Assembly: GCF_002531825.1 (NCBI RefSeq)
Contig: NZ_NWSX01000032.1
Location: 1-64,000, forward strand
Direction of reading: 5' to 3'
Source of the DNA: Rhizobium sp. J15
Lineage (GTDB): Bacteria > Pseudomonadota > Alphaproteobacteria > Rhizobiales > Rhizobiaceae
Length of the DNA stretch: 64,000 nt
In this document: positions 8,679 through 17,213 of the stretch, one piece after another
How positions within the stretch are numbered: position 1 is the first letter of the stretch
How the letters are laid out: every line of letters begins with the position of its first letter
Notes under the pieces: model-generated
The model's database searches: none
Told to the model about the DNA's origin: nothing
What the model saw: the letters and a program-made list of their open reading frames with translations, nothing else
Position numbers and translations under genes: made by a program

Positions 8679-9329
8679 ATGGTTAGAGAACTCGTTGCAG
8701 CCGATTTCTGGATGCTTTTGGAAGGCCTCAAATGGACCGTCTTGCTATCAATCATCGCGTTCGCCGGCGGTGGTGTGATGGGGCTGATCATTGCCCTTAT
8801 GCGGACGAGCGCATTTCGCATCCCCAGAACCATCGCCCACTTCTATATCGAGATTTTCCAAGGCACGCCTTTGCTTATGCAGCTCTTCGTCGTCTACTAC
8901 GGCGTGGCGCTCCTCGGTTTGGATGTAAATGCTTGGGTTGCTGCGGCGATCGGTCTGACGGCCCACTCCAGTGCGTTTCTCGGGGAAATCTGGCGGGGAG
9001 GTATCGAGGCTGTTCCACGCGGTCAGACAGAGGCGTCCCGGGCGCTTGGCCTAACTTACTTCCACCGAATGTTCGATGTAATCCTGCCCCAAGCGTTCAA
9101 GGTCTCGCTGCCGGCAACCGTTGGATTCCTGGTCGGCCTCATCAAGGGCACCTCGCTGGTCGCCATCATCGGGTTTACCGAACTGACCCGAGCAGGCCAG
9201 ATCATTTCCAACAACACCTTCCAGCCATTGCTCGTCTTCGGAGTGATTGGCGCGATGTATTTCGCCCTGTGCTGGCCACTCTCTCTCCTCAGCGACCGCC
9301 TTGAAAAAAGGATGGCATTCGGGAGGTAG
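8679..9329 (+). CDS. Polar amino acid ABC transporter permease (HisQ/GlnP type)
   Basis: Second permease of the same transporter, 216 residues from the ATG at 8679. A longer in-frame reading back to 8610 overlaps the previous gene and is rejected; GTGAGG lies just upstream of 8679. It has the same fold as its neighbour: HFYIEIFQGTPLLMQLFVVYY near residues 47-67 (given only as a marker) and the EAA loop TEASRALGLTYFHRMFDVILP. The final hydrophobic helix ends in ERKMAFGR-like basic residues, consistent with a cytoplasmic C-terminus. It probably pairs with the product of 8002-8670. Confidence 0.92.
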   Translation: MVRELVAADFWMLLEGLKWTVLLSIIAFAGGGVMGLIIALMRTSAFRIPRTIAHFYIEIFQGTPLLMQLFVVYYGVALLGLDVNAWVAAAIGLTAHSSAFLGEIWRGGIEAVPRGQTEASRALGLTYFHRMFDVILPQAFKVSLPATVGFLVGLIKGTSLVAIIGFTELTRAGQIISNNTFQPLLVFGVIGAMYFALCWPLSLLSDRLEKRMAFGR

Positions 9330-9388
9330 CCCATCAGTGACATCGGCACACTGGATTAATAACTGCCGAAAATCAAAAGAGGTGAACT

Positions 9389-10225
9389 ATGAAGATGGAT
9401 TTCAAGGGAATGGGACGTCGTAGCTTCATGGCAATGACGGCGATTGCAGCGGCAGCAACCATGCTCGGCACTGCCGTCTCGGCGCAGGCTGCTACGATCG
9501 AGGAAATCAAATCGAAGGGAACGATTACGTTTGGGATCGTGACCGACCAACCGCCCTTCAGCTTCATCAATGGGAGCGGACAGAACGAGGGCTACGACAT
9601 CGACCTCAGCAAGCTGATGGCGAAGGAGCTCGGCGTCGAAGCCGCCTACGTTCCGATCACCAGCGCAAACCGGATTCCTCAGCTCTTGACCGGCAAGGTC
9701 GACATGCTGATCTGCGTCCTCGGCATCTACCCCGACCGCGCAAAGGTCGTCCAGTACGTGGCTCCCTACGCCTCGATCAGCGCTTCGATTTACGGCCCGA
9801 AAGGCATTACGAAGATTGAAGAGCTTTCCGGTCATTCGATCGCCGTCGAAAAGGGCAGCTCGATGGACAAGTCCGTGACGGAAGCGGCGCCAAAGGATGC
9901 TGACATCCGCCGCTATGACGATGCGTCCTCGGCAGTGCAGGCGCTTCTCTCCGGCCAGGTCGAGTATCTTGGAAGTTACTCCCACCAGTTCGTCGGCGTG
10001 GAGAAGGCGGCTCCTGGGAAGTTCGTCTCAAACATCGTGCTGAAGACCGAATATCTCGGAATTGCTGTGGCTCCTGACTCCAAGGAACTCGGCGAATGGG
10101 CCGGCGACTTCATGTCCCGCCACGAGAAGGACGGCACGCTGACTGAAATCTACAAGAAGGCTTTCGGGACCGAGTTCCCTAAGGTCCCCGCTTCGATGGA
10201 AGGTATCACCTTCACAAAGAAGTAA
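9389..10225 (+). CDS. Periplasmic amino acid-binding protein (SBP family 3)
   Basis: Solute-binding protein of 278 residues. The N-terminus MKMDFKGMGRRSFMAM followed by an alanine-rich hydrophobic stretch and AQAA resembles a twin-arginine (Tat) signal peptide with cleavage after AQA. The mature part opens with IEEIKSKGTITFGIVTDQPPF and contains EGYDIDLSKLMAKELG, the family-3 lobe signature that binds the ligand alpha-amino and carboxylate groups. RBS AGAGGTG is 6-7 nt before the ATG. It lies between the permeases and the ATPase of the same operon. The polar amino acid class is firm; the actual ligand is not readable. Confidence 0.92.
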   Translation: MKMDFKGMGRRSFMAMTAIAAAATMLGTAVSAQAATIEEIKSKGTITFGIVTDQPPFSFINGSGQNEGYDIDLSKLMAKELGVEAAYVPITSANRIPQLLTGKVDMLICVLGIYPDRAKVVQYVAPYASISASIYGPKGITKIEELSGHSIAVEKGSSMDKSVTEAAPKDADIRRYDDASSAVQALLSGQVEYLGSYSHQFVGVEKAAPGKFVSNIVLKTEYLGIAVAPDSKELGEWAGDFMSRHEKDGTLTEIYKKAFGTEFPKVPASMEGITFTKK

Positions 10226-10233
10226 GGGTGTTA

Positions 10234-11004
10234 ATGGCTCATACCACAGAAGGAAGTACGCCAGTGGCAGACAAAACGATACGAATGGTGGACGTCGATA
10301 AGTGGTATGGGCCTCTTCACGTCCTAAAAAAGGTGAACCTCGACGTGGCAAAGGGCGAGCATATTGTGCTTTGCGGACCCTCGGGGTCCGGCAAGTCGAC
10401 ACTGATACGCTGCATCAATTATTTGGAAGAGACCCAAGGTGGCGCCATCGTCGTGAACGGCGTCGAACTGGGAAAGAAGGGCACTAATGCCGACCATATC
10501 CGGCGTGATGTTGGCATGGTGTTTCAGCATTTCAATCTATTTCCTCATAAAACAGTTCTCGAGAATTGCATGTTGGCGCCTAAACGCGTTAAGCGTTTGA
10601 GTGATAAAGAGGCGCGAGAGACGGCGATGCGGTATTTGGAGCGTGTGCGGATCGCGGAGCAAGCCAACAAATATCCGGCGCAGCTATCGGGCGGACAGCA
10701 GCAGCGAGTCGCCATCGCGCGCGCACTCTGCATGGGGCCGAAAGTCATGCTCTTCGATGAGCCAACGTCGGCCCTCGATCCCGAGATGGTCAAGGAAGTG
10801 CTGGATACGATGATCTCGCTCGCCGAGGACGGCATCACCATGATCTGCGTGACGCACGAAATGGGTTTTGCCCGCGCCGTCGCGCATCGGGTAATATTTA
10901 TGGATGGGGGACAGATTATCGAGAGTGCTCCGCCGCACGAATTCTTCTCGAATCCGCAGTCGCCGCGTGCCAAGGCCTTCTTGGGCCAGATTCTCAACCA
11001 TTGA
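10234..11004 (+). CDS. Polar amino acid ABC transporter ATPase (GlnQ/HisP type)
   Basis: ATP-hydrolysing subunit that powers the preceding permeases. Walker A GPSGSGKST, Q-loop GMVFQHFNLFPH, signature LSGGQQQRVAIARAL, Walker B VMLFDEPTSALDP and the H-loop VTHEMGFARAV are all intact. The ATG at 10234 is preferred over the GTG at 10228; AGGGTG lies just upstream and the spacing to the binding-protein gene is 8 bp. About 256 residues, with a short N-terminal extension before the first strand. This is the last gene of the block that starts with hyuA; no clear terminator was seen after it. Confidence 0.94.
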   Translation: MAHTTEGSTPVADKTIRMVDVDKWYGPLHVLKKVNLDVAKGEHIVLCGPSGSGKSTLIRCINYLEETQGGAIVVNGVELGKKGTNADHIRRDVGMVFQHFNLFPHKTVLENCMLAPKRVKRLSDKEARETAMRYLERVRIAEQANKYPAQLSGGQQQRVAIARALCMGPKVMLFDEPTSALDPEMVKEVLDTMISLAEDGITMICVTHEMGFARAVAHRVIFMDGGQIIESAPPHEFFSNPQSPRAKAFLGQILNH

Positions 11005-11542
11005 TCGAACCAGGAGTCAGAATGCAAAATCAGTGAACCTGGGCAGCAGGAGATGAAGGCAGGACGGCGTCCAAAGAACCGGTTGATGGTGCAGCGCTTG
11101 AGGCGCTGCGGCCCCGGTATGCCGGTGTCGACGGTCGAAAAGGCAATGGTCTCTGTTTGACGCACGCCTGCGCCGCATAAGGGCGACGTGTCGACATTCT
11201 CGCAAAGACGGATGGCGTTAACGTACGGATCGAGCGAAAGGGTCTGATCGGCCGGATCGATTTCAATTCCCGCTCATCCATACCATCGCCAGCATTCCCA
11301 TGGGGACATGGCTTCCCGATCTCCGCGGTACAGTGCCGGAAATGGAGGTCAGTGAGGACAGTACTGCGAGTGGGGTTCACGTTTCGGCGCGAAACAGCTG
11401 CCGGAAGGCGCCCTTTTTGCCGGCATTACGTTCGATGTTTCCGGCATCGCGATCTTCAATCCGGATGTCAATATGCGGAGCCGAGCTTTTCACCGTGTCC
11501 TGCTTCCCGGCGCTTCATGCTTCAGTTGGTCGGGGCCGCTAT
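11005..11542. other. Gene-free stretch, possibly decayed
   Basis: About 540 bp with no convincing gene on either strand. Open frames here lack family motifs and ribosome sites, and conceptual translations switch frame between short protein-like runs (for example KTDGVNVRIERKGLIGRID around 11200). This may be worn-down coding DNA, but I cannot name a source. No clear terminator or tRNA was seen. Confidence 0.5.
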
Positions 11543-12283
11543 TCACCGGCCTTCGTCGTGCTCTCGCAAGCGTCCTCGAAATGCGTTGGGCGTCGCCCCG
11601 ATCGCATCCTGAAACATCGCAATGAATGCAGAGGTGGTGCTGTAGCCCAACTTGAGTGCGACCGTTTGAACGGAAAGGCCATCCGCAAGCATGGGAACCG
11701 CCCGGGTTAGCCGAAGCCGCTGACGCCATTTCACAAAGCTCATGCCAAGATCGCGGGCGCAGCGACGGGCCAATGTACGCTCCGTGCTGTGGACGTGGTT
11801 CGCCCATTGGCCAAGAGATCGACCGTCACCGGGGTCTTGAAGAAGTGCTTCCAGAACTTGCTTTAGGGCGCGATCATTCGACAATGGCAGGAAGCTCTCC
11901 AAAGGCGATCCAACACTCAGCTGATCGATCAACACGCGCATCAGCCTTGCATCATCGGCATTTCCAGGCTCTCGTACACCACGCTTCTTCAAATCAAGAA
12001 GAATCGCTTTCGCGATCGGCCCGACGGAGAGAACGCTTGCTTGGTGCGGAAGACGGTCACAATGGCTCTGTTCGATGTCCAAAAGCAGATACGTGGTTTC
12101 GTCGCCAGCCCAGGCCAGATGCTCGGTCTCGGGCGGCAACCACACGCCGAAGTCTGGCGGCGCCGCATAGCGGCTGCCTTTCACCGTCAACTCGACGACG
12201 CCCGCGACGGAGTAGACGAATTGACCCCAGCTGTGTCGATCCACTGGGAATGCGGTGACTTCGGTCAACTGCACAACCTTCAT
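11543..12283 (-). CDS. AraC family transcriptional regulator
   Basis: Two-domain regulator of about 246 residues: an N-terminal cupin-like sensor (HSWGQFVYSVAGVVELTV, LPPETEHLAW) and a C-terminal AraC pair of helix-turn-helix motifs (STERTLARRCARDLGMS, then LSVQTVALKLGYSTTSAFI with the typical second-helix glycine-tyrosine). The domain starts at VVQLTEV, so the ATG at 12283 is preferred over GTG 12355, which would add 24 unrelated residues and nearly reach the divergent promoter. It is divergent from the PLP enzyme gene at 12430 and probably controls it. This is the LeuO-unrelated, YdeC-like AraC group with an N-terminal cupin and no membrane part. Confidence 0.88.
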   Translation of the reverse strand: MKVVQLTEVTAFPVDRHSWGQFVYSVAGVVELTVKGSRYAAPPDFGVWLPPETEHLAWAGDETTYLLLDIEQSHCDRLPHQASVLSVGPIAKAILLDLKKRGVREPGNADDARLMRVLIDQLSVGSPLESFLPLSNDRALKQVLEALLQDPGDGRSLGQWANHVHSTERTLARRCARDLGMSFVKWRQRLRLTRAVPMLADGLSVQTVALKLGYSTTSAFIAMFQDAIGATPNAFRGRLREHDEGR

Positions 12284-12429
12284 GGCGACCGATCCACGTG
12301 CAGACCGTTCATTTTTTCCTAAACGATTGTCGCCAGTCATTTTGTCAGAAGCCACGTATCCAGTGTCCGGATTTCAGTATCTGCCCTTGTGTATAGGGTC
12401 CTCATCTGACGATGTGTAGAGGATAATGG

Positions 12430-13461
12430 ATGAGTGCTCTGGAAACACTTGAATGCCTGCCGCGCCTTAATCTGCGCGGGTTTGTATCGCCAGTGCAGCG
12501 TCTTGAGCGTTTCAGTGATGCGATTGGTGTCGAAATTTGGTGCAAGCGGGACGACATCGGCTCGGTCGGTCTCGCAGGCAACAAGGTCCGCAAGCTCGAA
12601 GTCGAGCTCGCGCACGCCTTGGCTTGCGGCGCCACGCACCTGGTTGCGGAAGGCTCGCGCCTTTCCAATGCCACGCGTGCGGTGGCCGCTGCCAGCGCTG
12701 CTCTCGGACTGAAATGCACACTGCTCCTTTGTCATGACGAGCCGCACGAACCTGTCGGCAATCTCATGCTTGATGGTCTTTTCGGCGCTGATCTTCGATT
12801 TGTGGGCGATATGAGCTGGACTGATCTTGCTCGGCATTCAGTAGACGTCGTCAGCGAACTCGAACGATCCGGTGAACGCGTTTATCGACTTCCCATCGGC
12901 TGTGCTTCTGAACGCAGCTGCTTGGGGTTTGCCCTGGCATATGACGAATTGCGTCAGCAAATGCGCGAGCATGGACGCACCGTTGGGACGATCGTCCATG
13001 CGAGCTCATCAGGCGGAACCCATGCGGGCCTCGTCCTTGGGAATGCACTCCACGGTTTCGAAAGTGAAATTCGCGGCATTGTTGTAGCGGAGGACGTCTA
13101 TCCCGATGTGCCTGGCGCCTATCTGTCGTTCGCTCGCGGCGGCGCGCGCCTTATCGATGCAGAAGTCGAATTGACGCGCGATCATATCAACGTCACGCAA
13201 GCATATCTTGGTGAGGGATATGGACTGCCTGCTGACGGCATATATGAGGCGATCGATTTGCTCGCGACCAAAGAGGGTTTGCTGGTCGATCCTGTCTATA
13301 GCGGGAAGGCGATCGCGGCGATCATCGATCTTGCCGCGAAGGGTGAGCTAAACGGCCCTGTCGTCTTCTGGCATACAGGCGGGTATCACGCGCTTTTCGA
13401 CCCTCGCTATGCAAAGCGAATCTGGTCGGCACTTGACCGCCTCGCAGACATCGTGCTGTGA
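12430..13461 (+). CDS. D-cysteine desulfhydrase / ACC deaminase-fold PLP enzyme with altered loop
   Basis: Fold-type II PLP enzyme of the DcyD/ACC deaminase/cysteate sulfo-lyase family, 343 residues. The PLP lysine is in LAGNKVRKLE (about residue 56). The phosphate-binding loop ASSSGGTHAGL and the C-terminal VDPVYSGKA and FWHTGGYHALF are present. The substrate loop, normally Q-S-N-H (or Q-S-N-Q in ACC deaminase), reads RLSNATRA here, so both flanking polar residues are lost. That argues for a substrate other than D-cysteine or ACC, or for a different reaction. It stands alone 75 bp from a divergent AraC regulator. Family membership is strong; a gene symbol would be overreach. Confidence 0.85.
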   Translation: MSALETLECLPRLNLRGFVSPVQRLERFSDAIGVEIWCKRDDIGSVGLAGNKVRKLEVELAHALACGATHLVAEGSRLSNATRAVAAASAALGLKCTLLLCHDEPHEPVGNLMLDGLFGADLRFVGDMSWTDLARHSVDVVSELERSGERVYRLPIGCASERSCLGFALAYDELRQQMREHGRTVGTIVHASSSGGTHAGLVLGNALHGFESEIRGIVVAEDVYPDVPGAYLSFARGGARLIDAEVELTRDHINVTQAYLGEGYGLPADGIYEAIDLLATKEGLLVDPVYSGKAIAAIIDLAAKGELNGPVVFWHTGGYHALFDPRYAKRIWSALDRLADIVL

Positions 13462-14262
13462 TCTCGCACTGGACCACCGCTGAGGTATAGTCATGAACTA
13501 GCCGCCATGGGGCGGGTAGTTCAGCCGCTCGCATCAGGAAGAGCGAGTGCGAGGGGCGCTGGTTTCACCCCTGTCCGCGCGGCGCCGCCGGCAGAGTCAG
13601 GACGGCGATGCGGGGCGAAAGGCGCGGGCAACGGGTCTGCCGCGAATGGACAGCCGCATACGCGATTGAATCGCTTTCTATCAGCGTTTCAAAGGACGGA
13701 AGTCGGAGGCCCAATTGTTTCGCGAGTGGGAGACTGGCTCATACCCGATCTGGTCGGTGGAACGTCTTGCGAGAAGCGGGACGTCCGCTGTTCGACACGC
13801 CGTTGACGATCTCGTAGGCGAGGTTTTGAGAATCCATTCCCTGCCGGACCAATGCCACGAGATTAAGATCGCTGATCCATATCAGCTCGCGGCGGGCACG
13901 CCCGCGCCGCCACCTGGGACGTTTTCGTTGAAGGCCCTTTGGGTATAGGCCGCGGCTTGGATGCGATAATTGGTCCGGCCAACCCTGAGGGCCAAGCATC
14001 GCGGTCCCGGCCATCGTTGCACTTAACATAACCGGAGCGTTACACCGCGGTGATCGCGGGCGCACAATGATGCTAATGTCATCGACCCCGGATCTAACTA
14101 ACGCCCGTTCCTCTTGCGCCACTCGGCGCCGTCGATATCGGTCTTCTTTTGGCAGCCGTTCCATGAGAAACCGCAATTCCGGTGAAGCCGACTGCGTATC
14201 CCTTCTTGCCCTCCTGCTCGGAGTGGATTTTTCACGGCCGGCGTCCTTGACGATGCGAACCG
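13462..14262. other. Gene-free stretch with degenerate reading frames
   Basis: About 800 bp without a supportable gene. A 189-residue minus-strand frame (13739-14308) is rich in Arg and lacks any domain, though its last 45 residues look protein-like. Near 13507 a tRNA-like string occurs but cannot fold as a tRNA. The stretch together with the remnant at 14263 suggests a genomic scar. Confidence 0.45.
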
Positions 14263-14616
14263 TCATTCCTGCGATTGAGAGGAAAACCGTGACATCGCGA
14301 GCCAACATGATTGCCCCAGGTCGGTGATGTCGAACCTTCCTTCGAGATTGTCGAGCAGGAAGCCTGCATCGACCATCTTTCGAATGATCTCTTGAGAATT
14401 CTTCGGCTTGGGCTCGCCGGTCGGATCACAAATCGGGTCGGGGTCGAGCGTGGCGACGACGTCGCCGGCCGTGACGTTCGATGACGCGACTGCGGTTTCG
14501 AAACGCCGGCGGCCGGTCGCTATCCAGAGCGCGCGCTCGTGCTCGGGAAACTCGGCGAGTCTTTTCTTGATTTCGCCGATCCGGACAAATTCCGTGCCGG
14601 CGAATATACAGGCCGT
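14263..14616 (-). pseudogene. Remnant of an unidentified gene (open frame without start)
   Basis: A minus-strand frame stays open for 117 codons between two tandem TAA stops (14617-14622) and a TGA at 14263-14265. It reads like real protein: EFVRIGEIKKRLAEFPEHER, then VTAGDVVATLDPDPI, then MVDAGFLLDNLEGRFDITDL. No ATG or GTG with a ribosome site lies near its beginning, and the first ATG is two thirds of the way in. I take it as the interior of a decayed gene. I do not recognise the family; the helical segment and the DITDLG ending are only suggestive. Confidence 0.4.
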
Positions 14617-14890
14617 TTATTAGAATTTCGAATAAAAATCGACCATTGGGCCGACGGCGCAAAAACGGGTTTGGTGTCGTTGAACGGTGCTCATGTCGCA
14701 GGGTCGGGCGACCACGTCACATCGCGTCAGGTTTAACGGCTTTGCGAAATTGTAGTCAGGGAATTTCGTGTGATTTTAATCCTGCTGTGTTGCGTTGCTT
14801 TCTTTTCTCACCAACACGCGTGGTTCTTGGCAAAATTTCCGGCCGAGCTTCAGGACACCGTGGTCAATTTGAAACGAGCTGAGGTCGTAG

Positions 14891-15481
14891 ATGAACTTAA
14901 ATAGCATGCAGGTCAGAGGCGGAAACCACGGGACGGTGGTCGTCGGCGACAAGAGCTTGACGCTAACTGCCAATGGAAGCACTGACTGGTTCCATCATCC
15001 CGCGGACAGCTTTCGCCGGAATGACGTGCTTTCCTTAGGTGCGGACGTCGCTGAAAAGTCATTCGCAGTTGTCGCAAGGGTGTCAGTTGAGTTCACTTCA
15101 CCCTACGACGCAGGCGCAATTTTCGTGCAGACCGACGAGGATAACTGGGCAAAACTGGCGTTTGAATACTCTGCTGCCCGTAAGCCAACAATCGTAAGCG
15201 TCGTTACAAGGACGACATCAGACGATTGCGACGGACCGAATTTCCCTGGAGAAGCTGTTTGGCTCCGCGTTTATTGCGATGGTGAAACGATTGCATTCCA
15301 TTTTTCCGAGGACGGCAAATTCTGGCAGTTTCTGCGCTGGTTCGCTATCCCTGGCATTGGCAAGCGTCCGATTAAAGTTGGTTTTGGCGTTCAATCGCCG
15401 ACGGGAGAGGGCTCAAAGGCTCACTTCGACCATATCGAACTGACCTTTGAAAAGATCGCCGACCTGCGAAGCGGTGCGTAA
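14891..15481 (+). CDS. DUF1349 family beta-sandwich protein
   Basis: Protein of 196 residues without signal peptide, resembling the DUF1349 / YesU-like concanavalin-A-fold group often found with carbohydrate genes. Typical segments are NGSTDWFHHPAD near the start, YDAGAIFVQTDEDNWAKLAFE in the middle, AVWLRVYCDGETIAFHFSEDG and the final SKAHFDHIEL strand. GAGG lies just before the ATG at 14891. Members are thought to bind or process sugars, but no catalytic residues are established. It lies in a region with two gene remnants and precedes a HisN-like phosphatase by 200 bp, with no clear shared operon. Confidence 0.75.
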   Translation: MNLNSMQVRGGNHGTVVVGDKSLTLTANGSTDWFHHPADSFRRNDVLSLGADVAEKSFAVVARVSVEFTSPYDAGAIFVQTDEDNWAKLAFEYSAARKPTIVSVVTRTTSDDCDGPNFPGEAVWLRVYCDGETIAFHFSEDGKFWQFLRWFAIPGIGKRPIKVGFGVQSPTGEGSKAHFDHIELTFEKIADLRSGA

Positions 15482-15685
15482 AAGGCATCAGCACAGGCTC
15501 ACGCGGCCTAATTGACGGCGAATGTCACGCGTCGTTCGTAAGGAGACGAACAGGAACCCTAGGGTCGCGTAGGACGGGACATCAACCGGGCGACATGGGT
15601 GGCATCCTCAACGCAATAACCAAAGCGATCTATGCAGCAAGAGTGTTGCGGCGCTTCGAGACACCAATCGAGACAGGAATAAACA

Positions 15686-16471
15686 ATGAAACTTCCTACG
15701 GCGGATTTTCTGCACAGATTAGCCGACGCTGCCGATCGCGAGACAGTGTCGCGATTTCGGCAAAAGCTTGAGACGACAACGAAGCCAAAAGAGGGATACC
15801 GCTTCGATCCAGTGACGGAAGCGGATCGAGAGGCCGAATTGGCAATGCGAGCGCTGATCTCCGAGGAGTTTCCCGATCACAGCATTGTCGGTGAAGAATA
15901 CGGCGTCACGGGAGCTGGAGCCTGCCAGTGGGTCCTCGATCCGATCGATGGCACCCGTCCGTTCCTGCTTGGAATTCCGGTATGGGGAACTTTGATCGGC
16001 TTCTGCGAGCAGGGGCGAGCGAGTGCTGGATTAATGAGCCAACCGATCACGAGAGAGAGATTTTGGGCCCACAACGGCGAAAGCTGGCTCAGGACTGACA
16101 ACGCTACAACCCGCTTGACGACAAGTCCGTGCACGCAGCTCTCGGATGCCGTCTTGCATACCAACTCGCCTGAAGGTGTGCGCCGGAACCCCGACGTTCG
16201 ATTTGATGTGCTCGACGCGACGGTCAAAATGACCCGATATGGGGGCGAGTGTTACGCTTTCGCCATGTTGGCGGCCGGCCACATCGATATCTGCGTCGAA
16301 TTCAGTCTGCAGCCTTACGACATCGTGCCGTTGATTCCGCTTATCGAGGCAGCGGGGGGCACAGTAACGACGTTTGACGGGTCGCGTCCGGAAAACGGAG
16401 GCCGCATTATCGCTTCTGCAAACGAGGAACTCCACGCCGCTGCGATCAGCGTTTTGATGCGTGGACGATGA
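15686..16471 (+). CDS. Inositol monophosphatase-superfamily phosphatase, HisN-like
   Basis: Mg2+-dependent phosphatase of 261 residues. Metal motifs of the superfamily are present: the first glutamate in IVGEEYG (about residue 70), the core WVLDPIDGTRPFL (about 85-95) and the C-terminal region PYDIVPLIPLIEAAGG. The last replaces the usual WD with YD. The family removes phosphate from inositol-1-phosphate, histidinol phosphate or related polyols; the sequence style is nearest to HisN. CAGGAA precedes the ATG. The HisD-like dehydrogenase 2.6 kb downstream makes a polyol-phosphate step in the same pathway conceivable, although a remnant and a likely new promoter lie between. Confidence 0.85.
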   Translation: MKLPTADFLHRLADAADRETVSRFRQKLETTTKPKEGYRFDPVTEADREAELAMRALISEEFPDHSIVGEEYGVTGAGACQWVLDPIDGTRPFLLGIPVWGTLIGFCEQGRASAGLMSQPITRERFWAHNGESWLRTDNATTRLTTSPCTQLSDAVLHTNSPEGVRRNPDVRFDVLDATVKMTRYGGECYAFAMLAAGHIDICVEFSLQPYDIVPLIPLIEAAGGTVTTFDGSRPENGGRIIASANEELHAAAISVLMRGR

Positions 16472-16639
16472 AGCATAACGCGACAATGATGCGATCGCCA
16501 AGGGTAGAGCCTGTCGCGACGCGCCGCCAAAAGCCGGACGGTGGGCGCGCGACAGTGCGTTCATGGTCATCTGCTCCAGGATAGCCCGAGCTGAATCTGA
16601 CGCCAGATCCGCGCGATTTTCGGTTGTCAGCACACCTCT

Positions 16640-16873
16640 TAGATCGCCAAATCTGGGCCCCAACCTTACACCTTACCTTAACTGCCACTGTGGTTTGGGT
16701 AGTACGCTGCTTTCCGGCGTTTGCTCTTATCAGGGCACAATGGCAGGCGCGGTCATCCTGACATTACTGCAAAGCGATCTGATACTGGGCTGCCGGAATT
16801 TGCCTGGCAGATTGTCTATGGGGGCATACTTGCACCTGTTACGGAGGTCAAAGAGGCAAGTGTGCCTCCTTGA
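16640..16873 (+). pseudogene. Decayed C-terminal fragment of a ribose-type ABC permease (RbsC family)
   Basis: Conceptual translation gives an RbsC-like C-terminus, but only by changing frame. One frame from 16698 reads STLLSGVCSYQGTMAGAVIL followed by TLLQSDLIL. A shifted frame then continues GLPEFAWQIVYGGILAPV and stops at 16871-16873. Upstream, PQPYTLP and TATVV appear in yet other frames, matching the GDPYLLPSIAAVVLGG region of the family. At least two frameshifts are needed and no other permease sequence or partner gene is nearby. This is the trace of a lost sugar transporter. Confidence 0.7.
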
Positions 16874-16893
16874 CCAATTCATTCCAGACTCTT

Positions 16894-16930
16894 TGAGCAT
16901 TATGAAGCACTTTTGACTTCATAATGCTCA
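16894..16930. repeat. 14-bp perfect inverted repeat, 9-nt spacer
   Basis: TGAGCATTATGAAG and its exact reverse complement CTTCATAATGCTCA are separated by CACTTTTGA. No U-run follows, so it is not a standard terminator. It lies about 285 bp upstream of the TPP-enzyme operon. Part of the right arm, TCATAATGCTCAT (16919-16931), recurs exactly at 33148-33160 upstream of aspA. An operator for a shared regulator is a reasonable guess. Confidence 0.6.
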
Positions 16931-17213
16931 TTCACGCGAGCGTGGTCGCCAGCTCAGAAGCCGTCCGTCATTACCCTCGCATAGCGCCTGATAGTTCATC
17001 ACGGGGCCTCCCGCTCGGGTGGGTTGTTGTAACCGGCGTCGAGCTCTGCGCCGGCTGGCGCAACATAAATCAAAAGGTGCTTCATCCTGCTTCGCCGTTT
17101 CGGAGTCTGCGAACTTGCGAGTCCGCCTGATGCGGCGGCAATGTAAGCGCAGTTGAACGGCTGCGGTCATTACCAGCCCACGACTAAAGAACAACGAACT
17201 TTAGAGGGTGAAG

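Noticed and set aside
11030..11710. Several overlapping open frames on both strands after the amino acid ABC operon
   Set aside because: They overlap each other and the AraC gene, have no motifs and no ribosome sites.
13510..13580. tRNA-like string GGCGGGTAGTTCAGC followed by AGAGCG and GCGCTGGTTTCA
   Set aside because: The D-stem does not pair properly, there is no consistent anticodon stem or T-loop, and the 3' half cannot close the acceptor. At most a chance match or a very old tRNA fragment.
13739..14308. 189-codon minus-strand open frame
   Set aside because: Arg-rich composition, no domain, no ribosome site, and its first part lies in another frame of the better remnant at 14263. Only the last 45 residues look protein-like.
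16894..16930. Inverted repeat considered as a terminator
   Set aside because: AT-rich stem with no T-run on either side and no intact gene ending just before it; an operator fits better.
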